This document shows positions 1-8,635 of a stretch of 64,000 nt of DNA, piece after piece. Numbering within the stretch: the first letter of the stretch is position 1; every line of letters begins with the position of its first letter. The DNA is from Enterocola sp045611845 (GTDB taxonomy: Bacteria; Bacteroidota; Bacteroidia; Bacteroidales; Paludibacteraceae). The notes beneath the pieces are model-generated. The model saw only the letters and a list, made by a program, of their open reading frames with translations, had not been told where the DNA came from and searched no databases. A program made the position numbers and the translations under genes. Location of the stretch: the NCBI GenBank assembly GCA_045611845.1, contig JAZKXZ010000004.1, positions 62,001 through 126,000 on the forward strand. Direction: 5' to 3'.

Positions 1-1
1 T

Positions 2-1603
2 GTAAAAATATTGAAAAATGCATTCATACTTAAGGATATAGAACTTAAAGACAGATACGGCAACATAGGCAAAGTAGATGGTGTTATCAATCACCATTTA
101 TTTAGAGATTTTGAATACAAGATTAATATAGACGTAAACAATATATTAGCATTCAACACTACAGAATTAGATAGCCCAGACTTCTATGGTAGATTCTTTG
201 CCACAGGTAAAGCTACTGTAACAGGCGATATGAACTCTGTAAATATTGATGTAATAGCAAAACCTGAAAAGAATAGTTATTTCGCAATCCCTATCGATAG
301 CTACTCTTCCGCTACCGACAATCAATTTATTACATACGTTGCTCCTAGAAACAATAAAAACGCCAATGAGGAGAAAAAGAAAAAACGTAGAAAGAGAATA
401 ATGGAAAGTGTTACTGCCAAGCTGAATGTAAAACTAAATGTGGAAGCCACTCCAGATTTAGAAGCACAAATTATTATGGATAGTCACACAAGCGACGACG
501 TAATAAAGGCTAGAGGTACAGGTAACTTACAGATAGAAATAGACAATAACATAAATGTGAAGATTTATGGTAATTATGATATTACAGAAGGTGAATACAA
601 CTTCTCACTACAAGGAGCACTACGTAAAAGATTTGAAGTAGGCAAAGAAAGTAGTATCTCATTCGACGGTGACCCTATGACAAACTGTAATATGGATATT
701 AATGCCAAATATCAAACCACAGCATCATTGTCTGACCTTTTGGAAAGTAGTGTTACATCATACCTAAATAGTAATATCGTGAAAGTGGATTGTATTGCAA
801 ATATTACAGGGCCACTTCTACAACCTATTATCAAGTTTGATATTCAACTACCAACAGCGGAAGAAGAAGTACAACGCTTGGTGAAAGCTGCTATTAATAC
901 CGACGACATGATGAGTCAACAGATGGTATTCCTACTACTTACAGGTAGATTCTACAACCCTTCTGTGACACAAAATGCCACATATTCTAGTCAGTTGGCA
1001 TCAACGGCTGCTTCATTTGCTACTGCTACTATTTCTAGCCAAATCAACTATTGGCTAAGCCAAATTAGTAATAATGTGAATTTAGGTCTAAACTATATAG
1101 ACAACTCAGATACAGACCTAGACAACAGACAGTTTGCTGTAAATATTTCAACAAACTTCCTTGATAATAGACTTATACTAAATGGTAATGTGGGTTATAG
1201 AAGTCAATATGGCAACGAAGACTTTATTGGCGACTTCGACCTAGAATACAAACTTATTAAATCTGGTCGTCTGCGTCTTAAAGCATACAACAAAACCAAT
1301 GACAGACTTTATTCTACTGCGCTTTACACACAAGGATTGGGTATAATGTATCGCGAAGATTTTGATACTTGGGAAAACCTAGGCAAATACTATAAAGAAG
1401 TATTCCGCAAGAAAACTCCTGAAGAAAAAGCTCTTGCTAAAAAAGAAAAAGAAGCAGAAAAAGCAAGAAAAGAGCAAGAACGTATAAACAAAGAAATTCT
1501 GAAAGCAGATAGAGAGCGCCGACACCAAGAATACGTTGCAAAACAAAAAGCTGAAAAAGAGCGTAAAAAACAAGAGAAAAAGGCAAAAAAACAAAAACAA
1601 TAA
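2..1603 (+). CDS. TamB-like translocation/assembly module protein, C-terminal part (5' end outside window)
   Basis: The frame is open to the left edge, so only the last 533 codons are present; the internal TTG at 11 is not a real start. The visible part is rich in alternating beta-strand sequence and carries the conserved C-terminal TamB (DUF490) features, including the GRFYNPS stretch after a run of amphipathic helices, and a final barrel-like section. TamB-family proteins span the periplasm and help insert or supply outer-membrane components. The last 75 or so residues are an unusual Lys/Glu/Arg-rich, coiled-coil-like tail ending in many lysines. The gene stops 3 nt before the DEAD-box helicase ATG, so the two are probably cotranscribed. 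Family assignment is good; the role of the charged tail is unknown. Confidence 0.85.
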   Translation, partial: VKILKNAFILKDIELKDRYGNIGKVDGVINHHLFRDFEYKINIDVNNILAFNTTELDSPDFYGRFFATGKATVTGDMNSVNIDVIAKPEKNSYFAIPIDSYSSATDNQFITYVAPRNNKNANEEKKKKRRKRIMESVTAKLNVKLNVEATPDLEAQIIMDSHTSDDVIKARGTGNLQIEIDNNINVKIYGNYDITEGEYNFSLQGALRKRFEVGKESSISFDGDPMTNCNMDINAKYQTTASLSDLLESSVTSYLNSNIVKVDCIANITGPLLQPIIKFDIQLPTAEEEVQRLVKAAINTDDMMSQQMVFLLLTGRFYNPSVTQNATYSSQLASTAASFATATISSQINYWLSQISNNVNLGLNYIDNSDTDLDNRQFAVNISTNFLDNRLILNGNVGYRSQYGNEDFIGDFDLEYKLIKSGRLRLKAYNKTNDRLYSTALYTQGLGIMYREDFDTWENLGKYYKEVFRKKTPEEKALAKKEKEAEKARKEQERINKEILKADRERRHQEYVAKQKAEKERKKQEKKAKKQKQ

Positions 1604-1606
1604 TAT

Positions 1607-3250
1607 ATGACATTTAAAGACTTAGGACTTAAGGAGAGTATTTTAGAAAGTATAAGTAAATTGGGATTTGAAACTCCATCTCCTATTCAAGAGCAAGTAA
1701 TACCTTATTTATTAAATAATGATTCTGATATTGTAGGTCTTGCACAAACAGGCACTGGTAAAACAGCAGCATTTGGCCTGCCACTTATCCACCTAGCCGA
1801 ACCAAAAGAAAAATACATTCAAGGACTTGTGCTTGCTCCTACTCGTGAGCTTTGTGTACAAATTGCCACTGAACTTAAACGCTACAGCAGCATGATGGAA
1901 GACATTCGCATAGTGGCAGTTTATGGTGGCGAAGACATAAGAAAACAACTAAAAGAACTAGACCGCACTCCACATATTTTAGTAGCCACACCAGGTCGTC
2001 TTATCGACCTAAAAGAAAGAGGCAAAGTAGATCTTTCTCGCATTAAATATCTAGTACTAGACGAAGCAGACGAGATGCTAAACATGGGCTTCCTAGATGA
2101 TATTACAAACATTCTTTCATCTACTCCAGAAGACCGTCGCACCCTACTCTTCTCTGCTACTATGCCAAAAGAAATAGCAAACATTGCTAAACGCTACATG
2201 AAAAATCCTATAGAAATTTCTGTAGGTCAACGTGGCGAAGCAGCAAAAAACGTGGAGCACTACTATGTACTTACAAAAAGCACTCACAGATACGATGTGC
2301 TTAAACGCATTCTCGACTACAACCCAGATATTTATGGTATAGTTTTCTGTAGAACACGTCAAGAAACTAAAGATGTGGCAGAAAAACTTATGGTAGATGG
2401 CTACAACGCAGACGCACTTCATGGCGACCTTTCGCAAGTGCAACGCGACGCTGTGATGAACAAATTCAGAATTAAACACCTACAAATACTGGTTGCTACC
2501 GATGTGGCAGCACGTGGTCTTGACGTAAACGACCTAAGCCATGTGGTGCACTATGTGCTTCCAGATGACAAAGAAACCTATACTCACCGTAGTGGTAGAA
2601 CTGGTCGTATCAACAAATCTGGTGTGTCTATTGCCATTGTTACTCCAAGAGAAAAAATGTCTATCAAATCTATCGAAAAAGAGATTAAAAGAACATTTTC
2701 TCAAATGGAAATTCCTACTGGCATGGCTGTTTGCCAACGTCAACTTATGTATATGGTGGACAAAATGCAAACCGTAGAAAAGAATGAGAAACTTCACAAA
2801 TTCCTTCCAGACATCTACGAACAACTAAAAGATATGGACAAGGAAGAAGTGATTTCTCGTTTTGTGTCACTTGCATTCAACCCTATCCTTGAATATTATC
2901 AAAATGCTCAAGACCTAAACGCACTTGTACGCAGAGAGATAAAAGAAAACAGACGCGAGGCTAAAAAACAAGAGGAAGAAAAACTTTCTCGCAGAGAAAT
3001 GCGCAAGGGCAAGAGAGAAGGCATGATAAGACTAAAAATTAATCGTGGCAAAAAGGACAAAATGGATCCACGCAGATTTTTAGGCATGATAAACGAACTG
3101 CTAAACGACCGCAGCATCGAAATTGGCAACATCGACATCACCTCGAAGTTCACCTTCTTCGACTTCCCTAAAGCTCATGCCGACAAACTTATGAAGGTAT
3201 TCTACTCGCACCCAAGAGCAAGAGGAATAGCACTGAACCCAGTGAAATAA
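1607..3250 (+). CDS. DEAD-box ATP-dependent RNA helicase with DbpA-type RNA-binding domain
   Basis: This 547-residue protein has all core helicase motifs: a Q motif near residues 3-34, motif I AQTGTGKT at 46-53, PTRELC at 78-83, TPGR at 128-131, DEAD at 152-155, SAT at 183-185 and HRSGRTGR at 327-334. After a basic linker around 445-480 comes a small RRM-like domain of the DbpA C-terminal type (about 473-547), which usually targets structured RNA such as rRNA. It most resembles the CsdA/DeaD group that assists ribosome assembly and RNA turnover, so deaD is a plausible but unproven symbol. The ATG follows the TamB-like stop by 3 nt. It is followed by an intergenic palindromic repeat and a terminator-like hairpin. 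Confidence 0.93.
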   Translation: MTFKDLGLKESILESISKLGFETPSPIQEQVIPYLLNNDSDIVGLAQTGTGKTAAFGLPLIHLAEPKEKYIQGLVLAPTRELCVQIATELKRYSSMMEDIRIVAVYGGEDIRKQLKELDRTPHILVATPGRLIDLKERGKVDLSRIKYLVLDEADEMLNMGFLDDITNILSSTPEDRRTLLFSATMPKEIANIAKRYMKNPIEISVGQRGEAAKNVEHYYVLTKSTHRYDVLKRILDYNPDIYGIVFCRTRQETKDVAEKLMVDGYNADALHGDLSQVQRDAVMNKFRIKHLQILVATDVAARGLDVNDLSHVVHYVLPDDKETYTHRSGRTGRINKSGVSIAIVTPREKMSIKSIEKEIKRTFSQMEIPTGMAVCQRQLMYMVDKMQTVEKNEKLHKFLPDIYEQLKDMDKEEVISRFVSLAFNPILEYYQNAQDLNALVRREIKENRREAKKQEEEKLSRREMRKGKREGMIRLKINRGKKDKMDPRRFLGMINELLNDRSIEIGNIDITSKFTFFDFPKAHADKLMKVFYSHPRARGIALNPVK

Positions 3251-3251
3251 A

Positions 3252-3346
3252 TTAGGAATTTTGCGAGTAAGCGAGGGCAGAGTCAAACTTGTTTGAACTA
3301 TGCCGAGCGGGAGCAAAATCACGGACGCAGTCCGTAATTAGGAGTT
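3252..3346. repeat. Palindromic intergenic repeat (MITE/REP-like candidate)
   Basis: A roughly 95-bp block starts with ATTAGGAATT and ends with ATTAGGAGTT, so near-identical 10-bp direct repeats bracket it. Inside, an ATTTTGC arm pairs with GCAAAAT, GGCAGAGTCAAA pairs imperfectly with TTTGAACTATGCC, and a second small stem ACGGAC-gca-GTCCGT lies at 3321-3335. Its base composition is richer in GC than the neighbouring spacers. No second copy is in this window. The reading as a dispersed non-coding repeat is inference from structure. Confidence 0.55.
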
Positions 3347-3385
3347 AAAAAAAATCTGACGTTTTACAACGCCAGATTTTTTTTA
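3347..3385. terminator. Bidirectional intrinsic terminator between the helicase and pfp genes
   Basis: A-rich tract, then ATCTGACGTT-ttac-AACGCCAGAT (one mismatch in a 10-bp stem), then a run of eight T. It sits between two convergent genes and can serve both directions. Confidence 0.75.
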
Positions 3386-3397
3386 TGTTAAGCACTC

Positions 3398-3450
3398 AAA
3401 TAAGAGAATTTTTAAGGAGGGATTTTTTCACCCTTAAAAAACTCTTATTT
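3398..3450 (-). terminator. Hairpin overlapping the pfp stop codon
   Basis: AAATAAGAG at 3398-3406 pairs with CTCTTATTT at 3442-3450, and the stem continues, after a small bulge, with TTTTTAAGG against CCTTAAAAA. The long hairpin contains the pfp stop codon, so it would form at the very 3' end of the coding region. It may terminate transcription or protect the mRNA end. Confidence 0.55.
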
Positions 3451-4434
3451 TTGTTCTAATTGTAGAGTCTTAGTAGGCTGATCACAAACTTCAGATGGAC
3501 CGAAGTATTGGATTGGACCTGGGTAAACGTAAGCTGTTTCGATAGCCCAAGTAGCACGGTTTTTAGCAAGCTCTTTGAAAGGAGCACCTTCAAGTTCTAC
3601 TAAAGCTTTGCGGATAACAGGTTTCATTTCACCGTGACGACGTTCCATGTTCATCATCATTGTTACAGGAACACCACCAGCAATCCACTCTTCTGCAGGA
3701 GCAGTAGTATTGCGGATTAATGACATATAACCAGTTTTACCAGCAGCGATAAGTTGAGCAGCATTGAAACCTAAAGAGTAGCAGTAGTCTGCGTCGAAGT
3801 TTGAAGGAGCTGCGCAACGACCTTCGTAACCGAAGAAGTGACCTAGACCAGAGAATTTACCTACGAATTTACCTTCAGCTTTCATAGCAGCTAGGCGAGT
3901 TTTAACCATCTCGATAAGAAGTTTTTCTGTTTCGATTAGAGAAACTTGTACGTTACCGTGAGGGTCGCGGTCTAGAGTTAATTGTTTAGCGATAGCTTCT
4001 GGAAGAGAAGCATAAACAGCAGCAGAAGTTGCTGTTAAACCTTGAAGTGCTTTTTGTACATCTGATTCGTGAGCAAGTAGGTCGTTTAGTTCTGCGATAA
4101 GAACTTTCATTTCTGGAATGAATTCGATAAGACCTTCTGGGATAAGGATAACACCGAAGTTGTTACCTTGAGCAGCACGAGCAGCAACTGCGTTAGCGAT
4201 GTCGTCTACGATTGCACCTAGAGTCATTTTTTTAGCTTCAACTTCTTCTGAAACAATACAGATGTTTGGTTGAGTTTGAAGAGCACATTCTAGAGCGATG
4301 TGAGAAGCTGAACGACCCATAAGTTTAATAAAGTGCCAGTATTTTTTAGCAGAGTTAGCGTCACGCATGATGTTACCGATAACTTCTGAGTAAACTTTAC
4401 AAGCAGTGTCGAAACCGAATGAAGTTTCAATCAT
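3445..4434 (-). CDS. pfp: PPi-PFK C-terminal fragment, possible restart
   Basis: The fragment starts at the ATG 6 nt after the TAA, in the same frame, and gives 329 residues. It contains the conserved MIETSFGFDTA stretch, the GRCAAPSNFDADY region and the MMNMERRHG segment of the family. No clear Shine-Dalgarno precedes the ATG. If the stop is real, translational coupling could make this as a separate polypeptide. Confidence 0.65.
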   Translation of the reverse strand: MIETSFGFDTACKVYSEVIGNIMRDANSAKKYWHFIKLMGRSASHIALECALQTQPNICIVSEEVEAKKMTLGAIVDDIANAVAARAAQGNNFGVILIPEGLIEFIPEMKVLIAELNDLLAHESDVQKALQGLTATSAAVYASLPEAIAKQLTLDRDPHGNVQVSLIETEKLLIEMVKTRLAAMKAEGKFVGKFSGLGHFFGYEGRCAAPSNFDADYCYSLGFNAAQLIAAGKTGYMSLIRNTTAPAEEWIAGGVPVTMMMNMERRHGEMKPVIRKALVELEGAPFKELAKNRATWAIETAYVYPGPIQYFGPSEVCDQPTKTLQLEQK

Positions 4435-4440
4435 ATTGTT

Positions 4441-5058
4441 TTACAAGTCACCGTCGATAGTTTTTGGACAGCCAATAACTTGAATACCAGTATTTTTTTG
4501 TAGGTAGTATTCTGCTAGAACGCAAGCATTGGTGTTAGAGTCGTCACCACCGATAATGATTAACGCTTTGATACCAAGTTCGTTGCAGATTTCAATACCT
4601 TTGTCGAATTGTGCAGTTTCTTCTAGTTTTGTACGACCAGAACCGATGATATCGAAACCACCAGTGTTGCGATATTCGTCAACGATTTCAGCAGTTAGTT
4701 CCATATATTTGTGATCAACTAAACCACTAGGACCACCTAAGAAACCATAAAGTTTGCTGTCTTTGTTTAAAGATTTAAGACCGTCGAAGATACCTGAAAT
4801 CACGTTGTGACCACCAGGAGCTTGACCACCAGAAAGGATAACACCAACATTGATAGCTGGAAGTTCTTTAGCTTCTTCTGCTACTTCAAATGTTACAACT
4901 GGCATTCCATAAGTGTTAGGGAATAAGTTTTTGATAGCTTCTTGGTCTGCTACAGATTGAGTAGCTTCACCTTCTTTAAGAGCGATAGCACCTTTTAAAG
5001 CTTTAGGAAGCTTTGGTTGGTAAGCTGCTCTTGCAATTTGTAATGCACTTTTAGTCAT
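4441..5058 (-). CDS. pfp: PPi-PFK N-terminal fragment, up to the in-frame TAA
   Basis: The fragment encodes 205 residues and holds the PPi-binding GGDDSNTN and the catalytic PKTIDGDL at its very end. It lacks the C-terminal half that forms much of the sugar-phosphate site, so it is unlikely to be active alone. The start at 5058 is chosen because family members begin MTKSALQ-like and a TAnnTTTG promoter lies just upstream at 5129-5136. Confidence 0.7.
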   Translation of the reverse strand: MTKSALQIARAAYQPKLPKALKGAIALKEGEATQSVADQEAIKNLFPNTYGMPVVTFEVAEEAKELPAINVGVILSGGQAPGGHNVISGIFDGLKSLNKDSKLYGFLGGPSGLVDHKYMELTAEIVDEYRNTGGFDIIGSGRTKLEETAQFDKGIEICNELGIKALIIIGGDDSNTNACVLAEYYLQKNTGIQVIGCPKTIDGDL

Positions 5059-5128
5059 ATAAATAAAATTAAAGATAAATTTTTCAATTATATTTCGTTT
5101 GGTGATATTATACCACTTCCACAAAGTG

Positions 5129-5136
5129 CAAAGATA
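5129..5136 (-). promoter_or_regulatory. pfp promoter, TATCTTTG (TAnnTTTG -7 element)
   Basis: Reverse complement of CAAAGATA, about 70 bp upstream of the chosen pfp ATG. No good -33 TTTG is seen. Confidence 0.55.
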
Positions 5137-5177
5137 CAAATTTTATATGATATTTTTAATATATTAATTATAATAAC

Positions 5178-5185
5178 TATCTTTG
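5178..5185 (+). promoter_or_regulatory. pspC-uvrB promoter, TATCTTTG
   Basis: Exact TAnnTTTG element 29 bp upstream of the PspC-domain gene start, divergent from the pfp promoter. Confidence 0.6.
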
Positions 5186-5214
5186 CAGAACAAATTTTTT
5201 AATATTTAAAAACT

Positions 5215-5400
5215 ATGTCAAAACAATTAAAACTTTCAGACAACAAAATGATTTTAGGCGTATGCGCTGGTTTAGCTGAATACTTCGGTATCGACACTAA
5301 AATCATGAGACTAGCTACCGTTATCCTAGCTCTTTGCGGTGGTATCGGTGTTATGGGTTACTTAATCATTGCATTAGTAATGTATATCTTAAGTAAATAA
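5215..5400 (+). CDS. PspC-domain small membrane protein
   Basis: A 61-residue protein that is essentially one PspC domain: the DNKMILGVCAGLAEYFGID opening is typical, followed by one hydrophobic helix (about residues 34-58) with the usual Gly-rich turn. Single-domain PspC proteins are inner-membrane and linked to envelope stress. The TAA overlaps the uvrB ATG by one base, so the two are translationally coupled. A TAnnTTTG promoter sits 29 bp upstream. A link to DNA repair is not implied by sequence, only by the operon. Confidence 0.88.
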   Translation: MSKQLKLSDNKMILGVCAGLAEYFGIDTKIMRLATVILALCGGIGVMGYLIIALVMYILSK

Positions 5401-7397
5401 TGAACTTTAAACTCAAATCGGAATATAGCCCTACAGGAGATCAGCCAGAAGCCATAAAACAATTAGTCCAAGGACTAGAAAACGGAGTTTCTGACCAAAC
5501 TCTTCTTGGGGTTACCGGTTCGGGTAAAACATTTACTATTGCAAATGTAATTAAAGAAATAAACAAACCTACCCTAGTTCTTAGTCACAACAAAACACTA
5601 GCAGCACAACTCTACAGCGAGTTTAAACACTTCTTTCCAAACAATGCTGTGGAATATTTTGTTTCATACTACGATTACTATCAGCCAGAAGCATATATTC
5701 CTACCACAGATACATACATTGAAAAAGATTTAGCCATAAACGAAGATATCGACAGGCTTCGTCTGTCTGCCACTGCAGCTCTGCTTTCTGGTAGAAAAGA
5801 TATAATTGTGGTATCATCTGTGTCTTGTCTTTATGGCATTGGTAACCCAGAAGATTTTACAAAAAATATGATTCACGTGAAAGTGGGTCAAAAAATTGTG
5901 CGCGATGTGCTTCTTAGAAACCTTGTGAGTGCTCAATATAGCAGAAACGACATTCAACTTGGTCGTGCAAACTTCAGAGTAAAAGGCGAAACAGTGGATG
6001 TATGGCTTTCTCACACAGACATAGTAGTAAGAATTGTTTTTTGGGACGATGAAATAGAAAGTATCGAACTTCTCGATGCCATTAGCTTTACAAAAATGGA
6101 AAGCATGGACGAATATTCTATATCTCCTGCCAATATTTTTGTTACAACTCAAGAAAACGTAAATCGTGCCATAGGCGAAATTGAAATAGACCTAGGCAAA
6201 CAAGTAGAATACTTAAATTCTATTGGCAAACCATACGAAGCAAAACGCCTTTACGAACGCACCACATACGATGTGGAAATGATGCGTGAAATTGGCTATT
6301 GCTCAGGAATTGAAAACTACTCACGATATTTCGACGGCAGAAAAGCAGGCACTCCCCCATTCTGTTTGTTCGATTTCTTTCCAAAAGATTTTCTTCTAGT
6401 AATAGACGAATCGCACGTGAGTATTCCACAAATAAAAGCAATGTATGGTGGTGATGCTGCTAGAAAGAAAAACCTAGTAGAATATGGTTTCCGCCTGCCT
6501 GCTGCCATGGACAACCGTCCGCTTAAATTTGAAGAATTTGAAGCTAAACAAAATCAAACAATATACGTTAGTGCCACCCCTGCCGACTACGAACTAGAAC
6601 GCAGCGAAGGCATCATCGTTGAGCAACTTATCCGTCCTACAGGGCTTCTAGACCCAGAAATTGATGTTCGTCCTAGTAAAAATCAGATAGACGACCTACT
6701 AGAAGAAATTGCCGTTAGAGCCGAAAAAGACGAACGCACAATAGTAACCACCCTTACAAAACGTATGGCTGAGGAGCTAGACGTTTACCTGAAACGCAAC
6801 GGCATTAGAAGCACCTATATTCACTCAGATATAGACACACTAGAGCGTGTACAAATATTAGAAGACCTAAGAAAAGGGCTTTACGATGTGCTTATTGGCG
6901 TAAACTTGCTTCGTGAAGGTATCGACCTACCACAGGTGTCACTTGTAGCCATCCTAGACGCAGACAAAGAAGGATTCCTTCGTTCTCACCGTGCACTTAC
7001 CCAAACTGCGGGTCGTGCAGCGCGTCATATAAATGGTAGAGTAATAATGTATGCAGATACTATTACAGAGAGCATGAAACTCACCATAGACGAAACCAAC
7101 AGACGCCGTAAAATACAACACGAGTATAATATCAAACACAATATCACTCCTCAACCACTTAAACCAAAAGACCAATTTGCTTTAAGTAAGGAGAAAGAAA
7201 TGCCTCTAGAAGAGATTGCAGAGACTAGAGTTCAATACGTGACAAGCAAGAAGAAATTGTCTGAAAAAGACATGACTGCATTAATAGAAGAACTTAAAAA
7301 AGAAATGGCCACAGCAGCAAAGAATATGGACTTTATCACTGCTGCACAGCTTAGAGACGAGATTAAAAGACTTGAAGCTATTAAATCTGACTCCTAA
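5400..7397 (+). CDS. uvrB: Excinuclease ABC subunit B
   Basis: The 665-residue product is of normal UvrB length. It carries the Walker A GVTGSGKT at 37-44, the DNA-clamping beta-hairpin region around YYDYYQPEAYIP, the DESHVSIPQ motif, helicase motifs V/VI (GVNLLREGIDLPQVSL, QTAGRAARH) and a C-terminal UVR motif at about 625-659 that contacts UvrC. UvrB verifies lesions delivered by UvrA in nucleotide excision repair. The ATG overlaps the upstream stop by 1 nt. Its last 17 bp overlap the 3' end of the convergent methyltransferase gene. Confidence 0.98.
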   Translation: MNFKLKSEYSPTGDQPEAIKQLVQGLENGVSDQTLLGVTGSGKTFTIANVIKEINKPTLVLSHNKTLAAQLYSEFKHFFPNNAVEYFVSYYDYYQPEAYIPTTDTYIEKDLAINEDIDRLRLSATAALLSGRKDIIVVSSVSCLYGIGNPEDFTKNMIHVKVGQKIVRDVLLRNLVSAQYSRNDIQLGRANFRVKGETVDVWLSHTDIVVRIVFWDDEIESIELLDAISFTKMESMDEYSISPANIFVTTQENVNRAIGEIEIDLGKQVEYLNSIGKPYEAKRLYERTTYDVEMMREIGYCSGIENYSRYFDGRKAGTPPFCLFDFFPKDFLLVIDESHVSIPQIKAMYGGDAARKKNLVEYGFRLPAAMDNRPLKFEEFEAKQNQTIYVSATPADYELERSEGIIVEQLIRPTGLLDPEIDVRPSKNQIDDLLEEIAVRAEKDERTIVTTLTKRMAEELDVYLKRNGIRSTYIHSDIDTLERVQILEDLRKGLYDVLIGVNLLREGIDLPQVSLVAILDADKEGFLRSHRALTQTAGRAARHINGRVIMYADTITESMKLTIDETNRRRKIQHEYNIKHNITPQPLKPKDQFALSKEKEMPLEEIAETRVQYVTSKKKLSEKDMTALIEELKKEMATAAKNMDFITAAQLRDEIKRLEAIKSDS

Positions 7398-8115
7398 ACA
7401 TAGACACCACTATAGCAGTGGCAACAGACACATTTAAAGACTCAGAAGTAGGTCTTTCTGGTGGATAACTTGGTATTAGAAGTTTTTTATTTGCCACAGC
7501 CATCACCTCTTTCGACACTCCATTTCCCTCATTGCCCATTACAATAACACCATTTTTTGTAAGTGACGCCTTGTTTATATTATCACCATCAAGTGCAGTT
7601 ACATAGATTGGAGCATCTACTTTATTCAACTCTTCCACTAAGTCCACATAATGAACTCTCACTCTAGCAAGTGCACCCATAGTAGCCTGTACCACTTTAG
7701 GATTATAAATATCAACTGTATTTTTAGATGCGAAAATATTATTTATACCAAACCAATCTGCAATTCTTATTATGGTACCCATATTACCTGCATCTTGTAC
7801 GCCATCTAAAGCAAGAGATAATTCATCTGGACTTATGCCAGAGAACGCATAATTTGGTATTTTAAACACAGCAAGCACATTTTGTGGAGTTTCTAATCGA
7901 GAAATCTTCTTAAGTTCATCGTAAGTTACCTCACACGACTCTGCTGCAGACTTAGGTCCATTATACTCTGAAGTATAGTAAAGATACTCTGGTGTAAAAT
8001 ACTCCATCATATCCCCTACTGTTTTATGACCTTCTGCTATAAAAAGCCCAGTTTGCTGACGATACTTTTTCTGTGCAAGTTGATTTATAAGTTTTATTTT
8101 CGCTTTAGACAACAT
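7381..8115 (-). CDS. TrmH/SpoU-family RNA 2'-O-methyltransferase
   Basis: A 244-residue SPOUT methyltransferase. An N-terminal substrate-binding L30e-like domain (SKAKIKLINQLAQKKYRQQTGLFIAEG) is followed by the knot domain with motif 1 DAGNMGTIIRIA, motif 2 MGNEGNGV and motif 3 SLNVSVATAI. It would methylate a ribose 2'-OH in rRNA or tRNA; the exact site cannot be told. An upstream ATG at 8184 is rejected because the TAnnTTTG element at 8138-8145 and a terminator lie between it and the chosen start. It lies downstream of rplT but behind a terminator, so it is probably transcribed on its own. Confidence 0.9.
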   Translation of the reverse strand: MLSKAKIKLINQLAQKKYRQQTGLFIAEGHKTVGDMMEYFTPEYLYYTSEYNGPKSAAESCEVTYDELKKISRLETPQNVLAVFKIPNYAFSGISPDELSLALDGVQDAGNMGTIIRIADWFGINNIFASKNTVDIYNPKVVQATMGALARVRVHYVDLVEELNKVDAPIYVTALDGDNINKASLTKNGVIVMGNEGNGVSKEVMAVANKKLLIPSYPPERPTSESLNVSVATAIVVSMFRSQI

Positions 8116-8137
8116 AAATTTTCGCTCTAGTATAAGA

Positions 8138-8145
8138 CAAAGATA
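8138..8145 (-). promoter_or_regulatory. Promoter of the TrmH-family gene, TATCTTTG
   Basis: Reverse complement of CAAAGATA, 23 bp upstream of the ATG at 8115 and just after the rplT terminator. Confidence 0.55.
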
Positions 8146-8170
8146 AATAATTACAACTAAAGTGCAATAA

Positions 8171-8198
8171 AAAAAGGTTGACATTTGTCAACCTTTTT
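8171..8198 (-). terminator. rplT terminator
   Basis: AAAAAGGTTGAC-attt-GTCAACCTTTTT, a perfect 12-bp stem with flanking A and T tracts, 20 bp after the rplT stop. Confidence 0.85.
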
Positions 8199-8217
8199 TA
8201 TTATTAGCAATTATAAT

Positions 8218-8565
8218 TTAAGCTTTTACTTGATCTACGATTGCTTTGAAAGCTGCAGGTTCGTTCATAGCTAAATCAGCTAGAGCTTTGCGGTTAATGT
8301 TGATACCTGCTTTATGGATAGCACCCATAAGTTTAGAGTATGACATACCTTCTAAGCGTGCAGCAGCGTTGATACGTTGAATCCACAATGCGCGGAAGTT
8401 ACGTTTTTTGTTTTTACGGTCACGATAAGCATATTGTAGACCTTTTTCCCATGTATTTTTAGCAACTGTCCAAACGTTTTTACGAGCGCCGAAATAACCA
8501 CGGGTTAATTTCAAAATTTTCTTTCTTCTTGCTCTTGAAGCAACATGATTTACTGATCTTGGCAT
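8218..8565 (-). CDS. rplT: 50S ribosomal protein L20
   Basis: A 115-residue, strongly basic protein with the family landmarks KKILKLTRGYFGARKN near the N-terminus and RDRKNKKRNFRALWIQRINAA in the middle. L20 binds 23S rRNA early in 50S assembly and in some bacteria represses its own operon. It is the last gene of the infC-rpmI-rplT operon, 70 bp after rpmI, and is followed by a strong terminator. Length is normal. Confidence 0.99.
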   Translation of the reverse strand: MPRSVNHVASRARRKKILKLTRGYFGARKNVWTVAKNTWEKGLQYAYRDRKNKKRNFRALWIQRINAAARLEGMSYSKLMGAIHKAGININRKALADLAMNEPAAFKAIVDQVKA

Positions 8566-8635
8566 TTTCTTTAATTTTTTTGATTGTTAGCGTCGCACTA
8601 GGCGAACTTAAAGCTAAACATTCGGTTAATAACTC

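Larger units (their letters stand above)
3445..5058 (-). pseudogene. pfp: Pyrophosphate-dependent 6-phosphofructokinase, interrupted by one in-frame TAA
   Basis: Read as one frame from ATG at 5058 this is 537 codons, close to the usual 540-550 for the long PPi-PFK family. Residues 76-85 (SGGQAPGGHN) and 170-177 (GGDDSNTN) form the nucleotide-fold core, and the GGDD pair is the signature that favours pyrophosphate over ATP. PKTIDGDL, the catalytic motif, is at 198-205. Codon 206 (4443-4441) is TAA; family members usually have Lys there, so AAA to TAA is the simplest change. The frame then continues without a shift to a normal C-terminus. The enzyme would phosphorylate fructose 6-phosphate using PPi. 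The longer possible start at 5139 lies upstream of the likely transcription start and is rejected. Sequencing error, true nonsense mutation and reinitiation at the ATG 6 nt downstream are all possible. Confidence 0.85.

Noticed and set aside
4435..4446. Frameshift or selenocysteine recoding in pfp
   Set aside because: Both halves are in the same frame, and the stop is TAA, not TGA; no recoding element is visible.
5059..5139. Longer N-terminus for pfp
   Set aside because: The extension covers the TATCTTTG promoter and has no family similarity.
8116..8184. Longer N-terminus for the TrmH-family gene
   Set aside because: The extension covers the promoter element and the rplT terminator stem.
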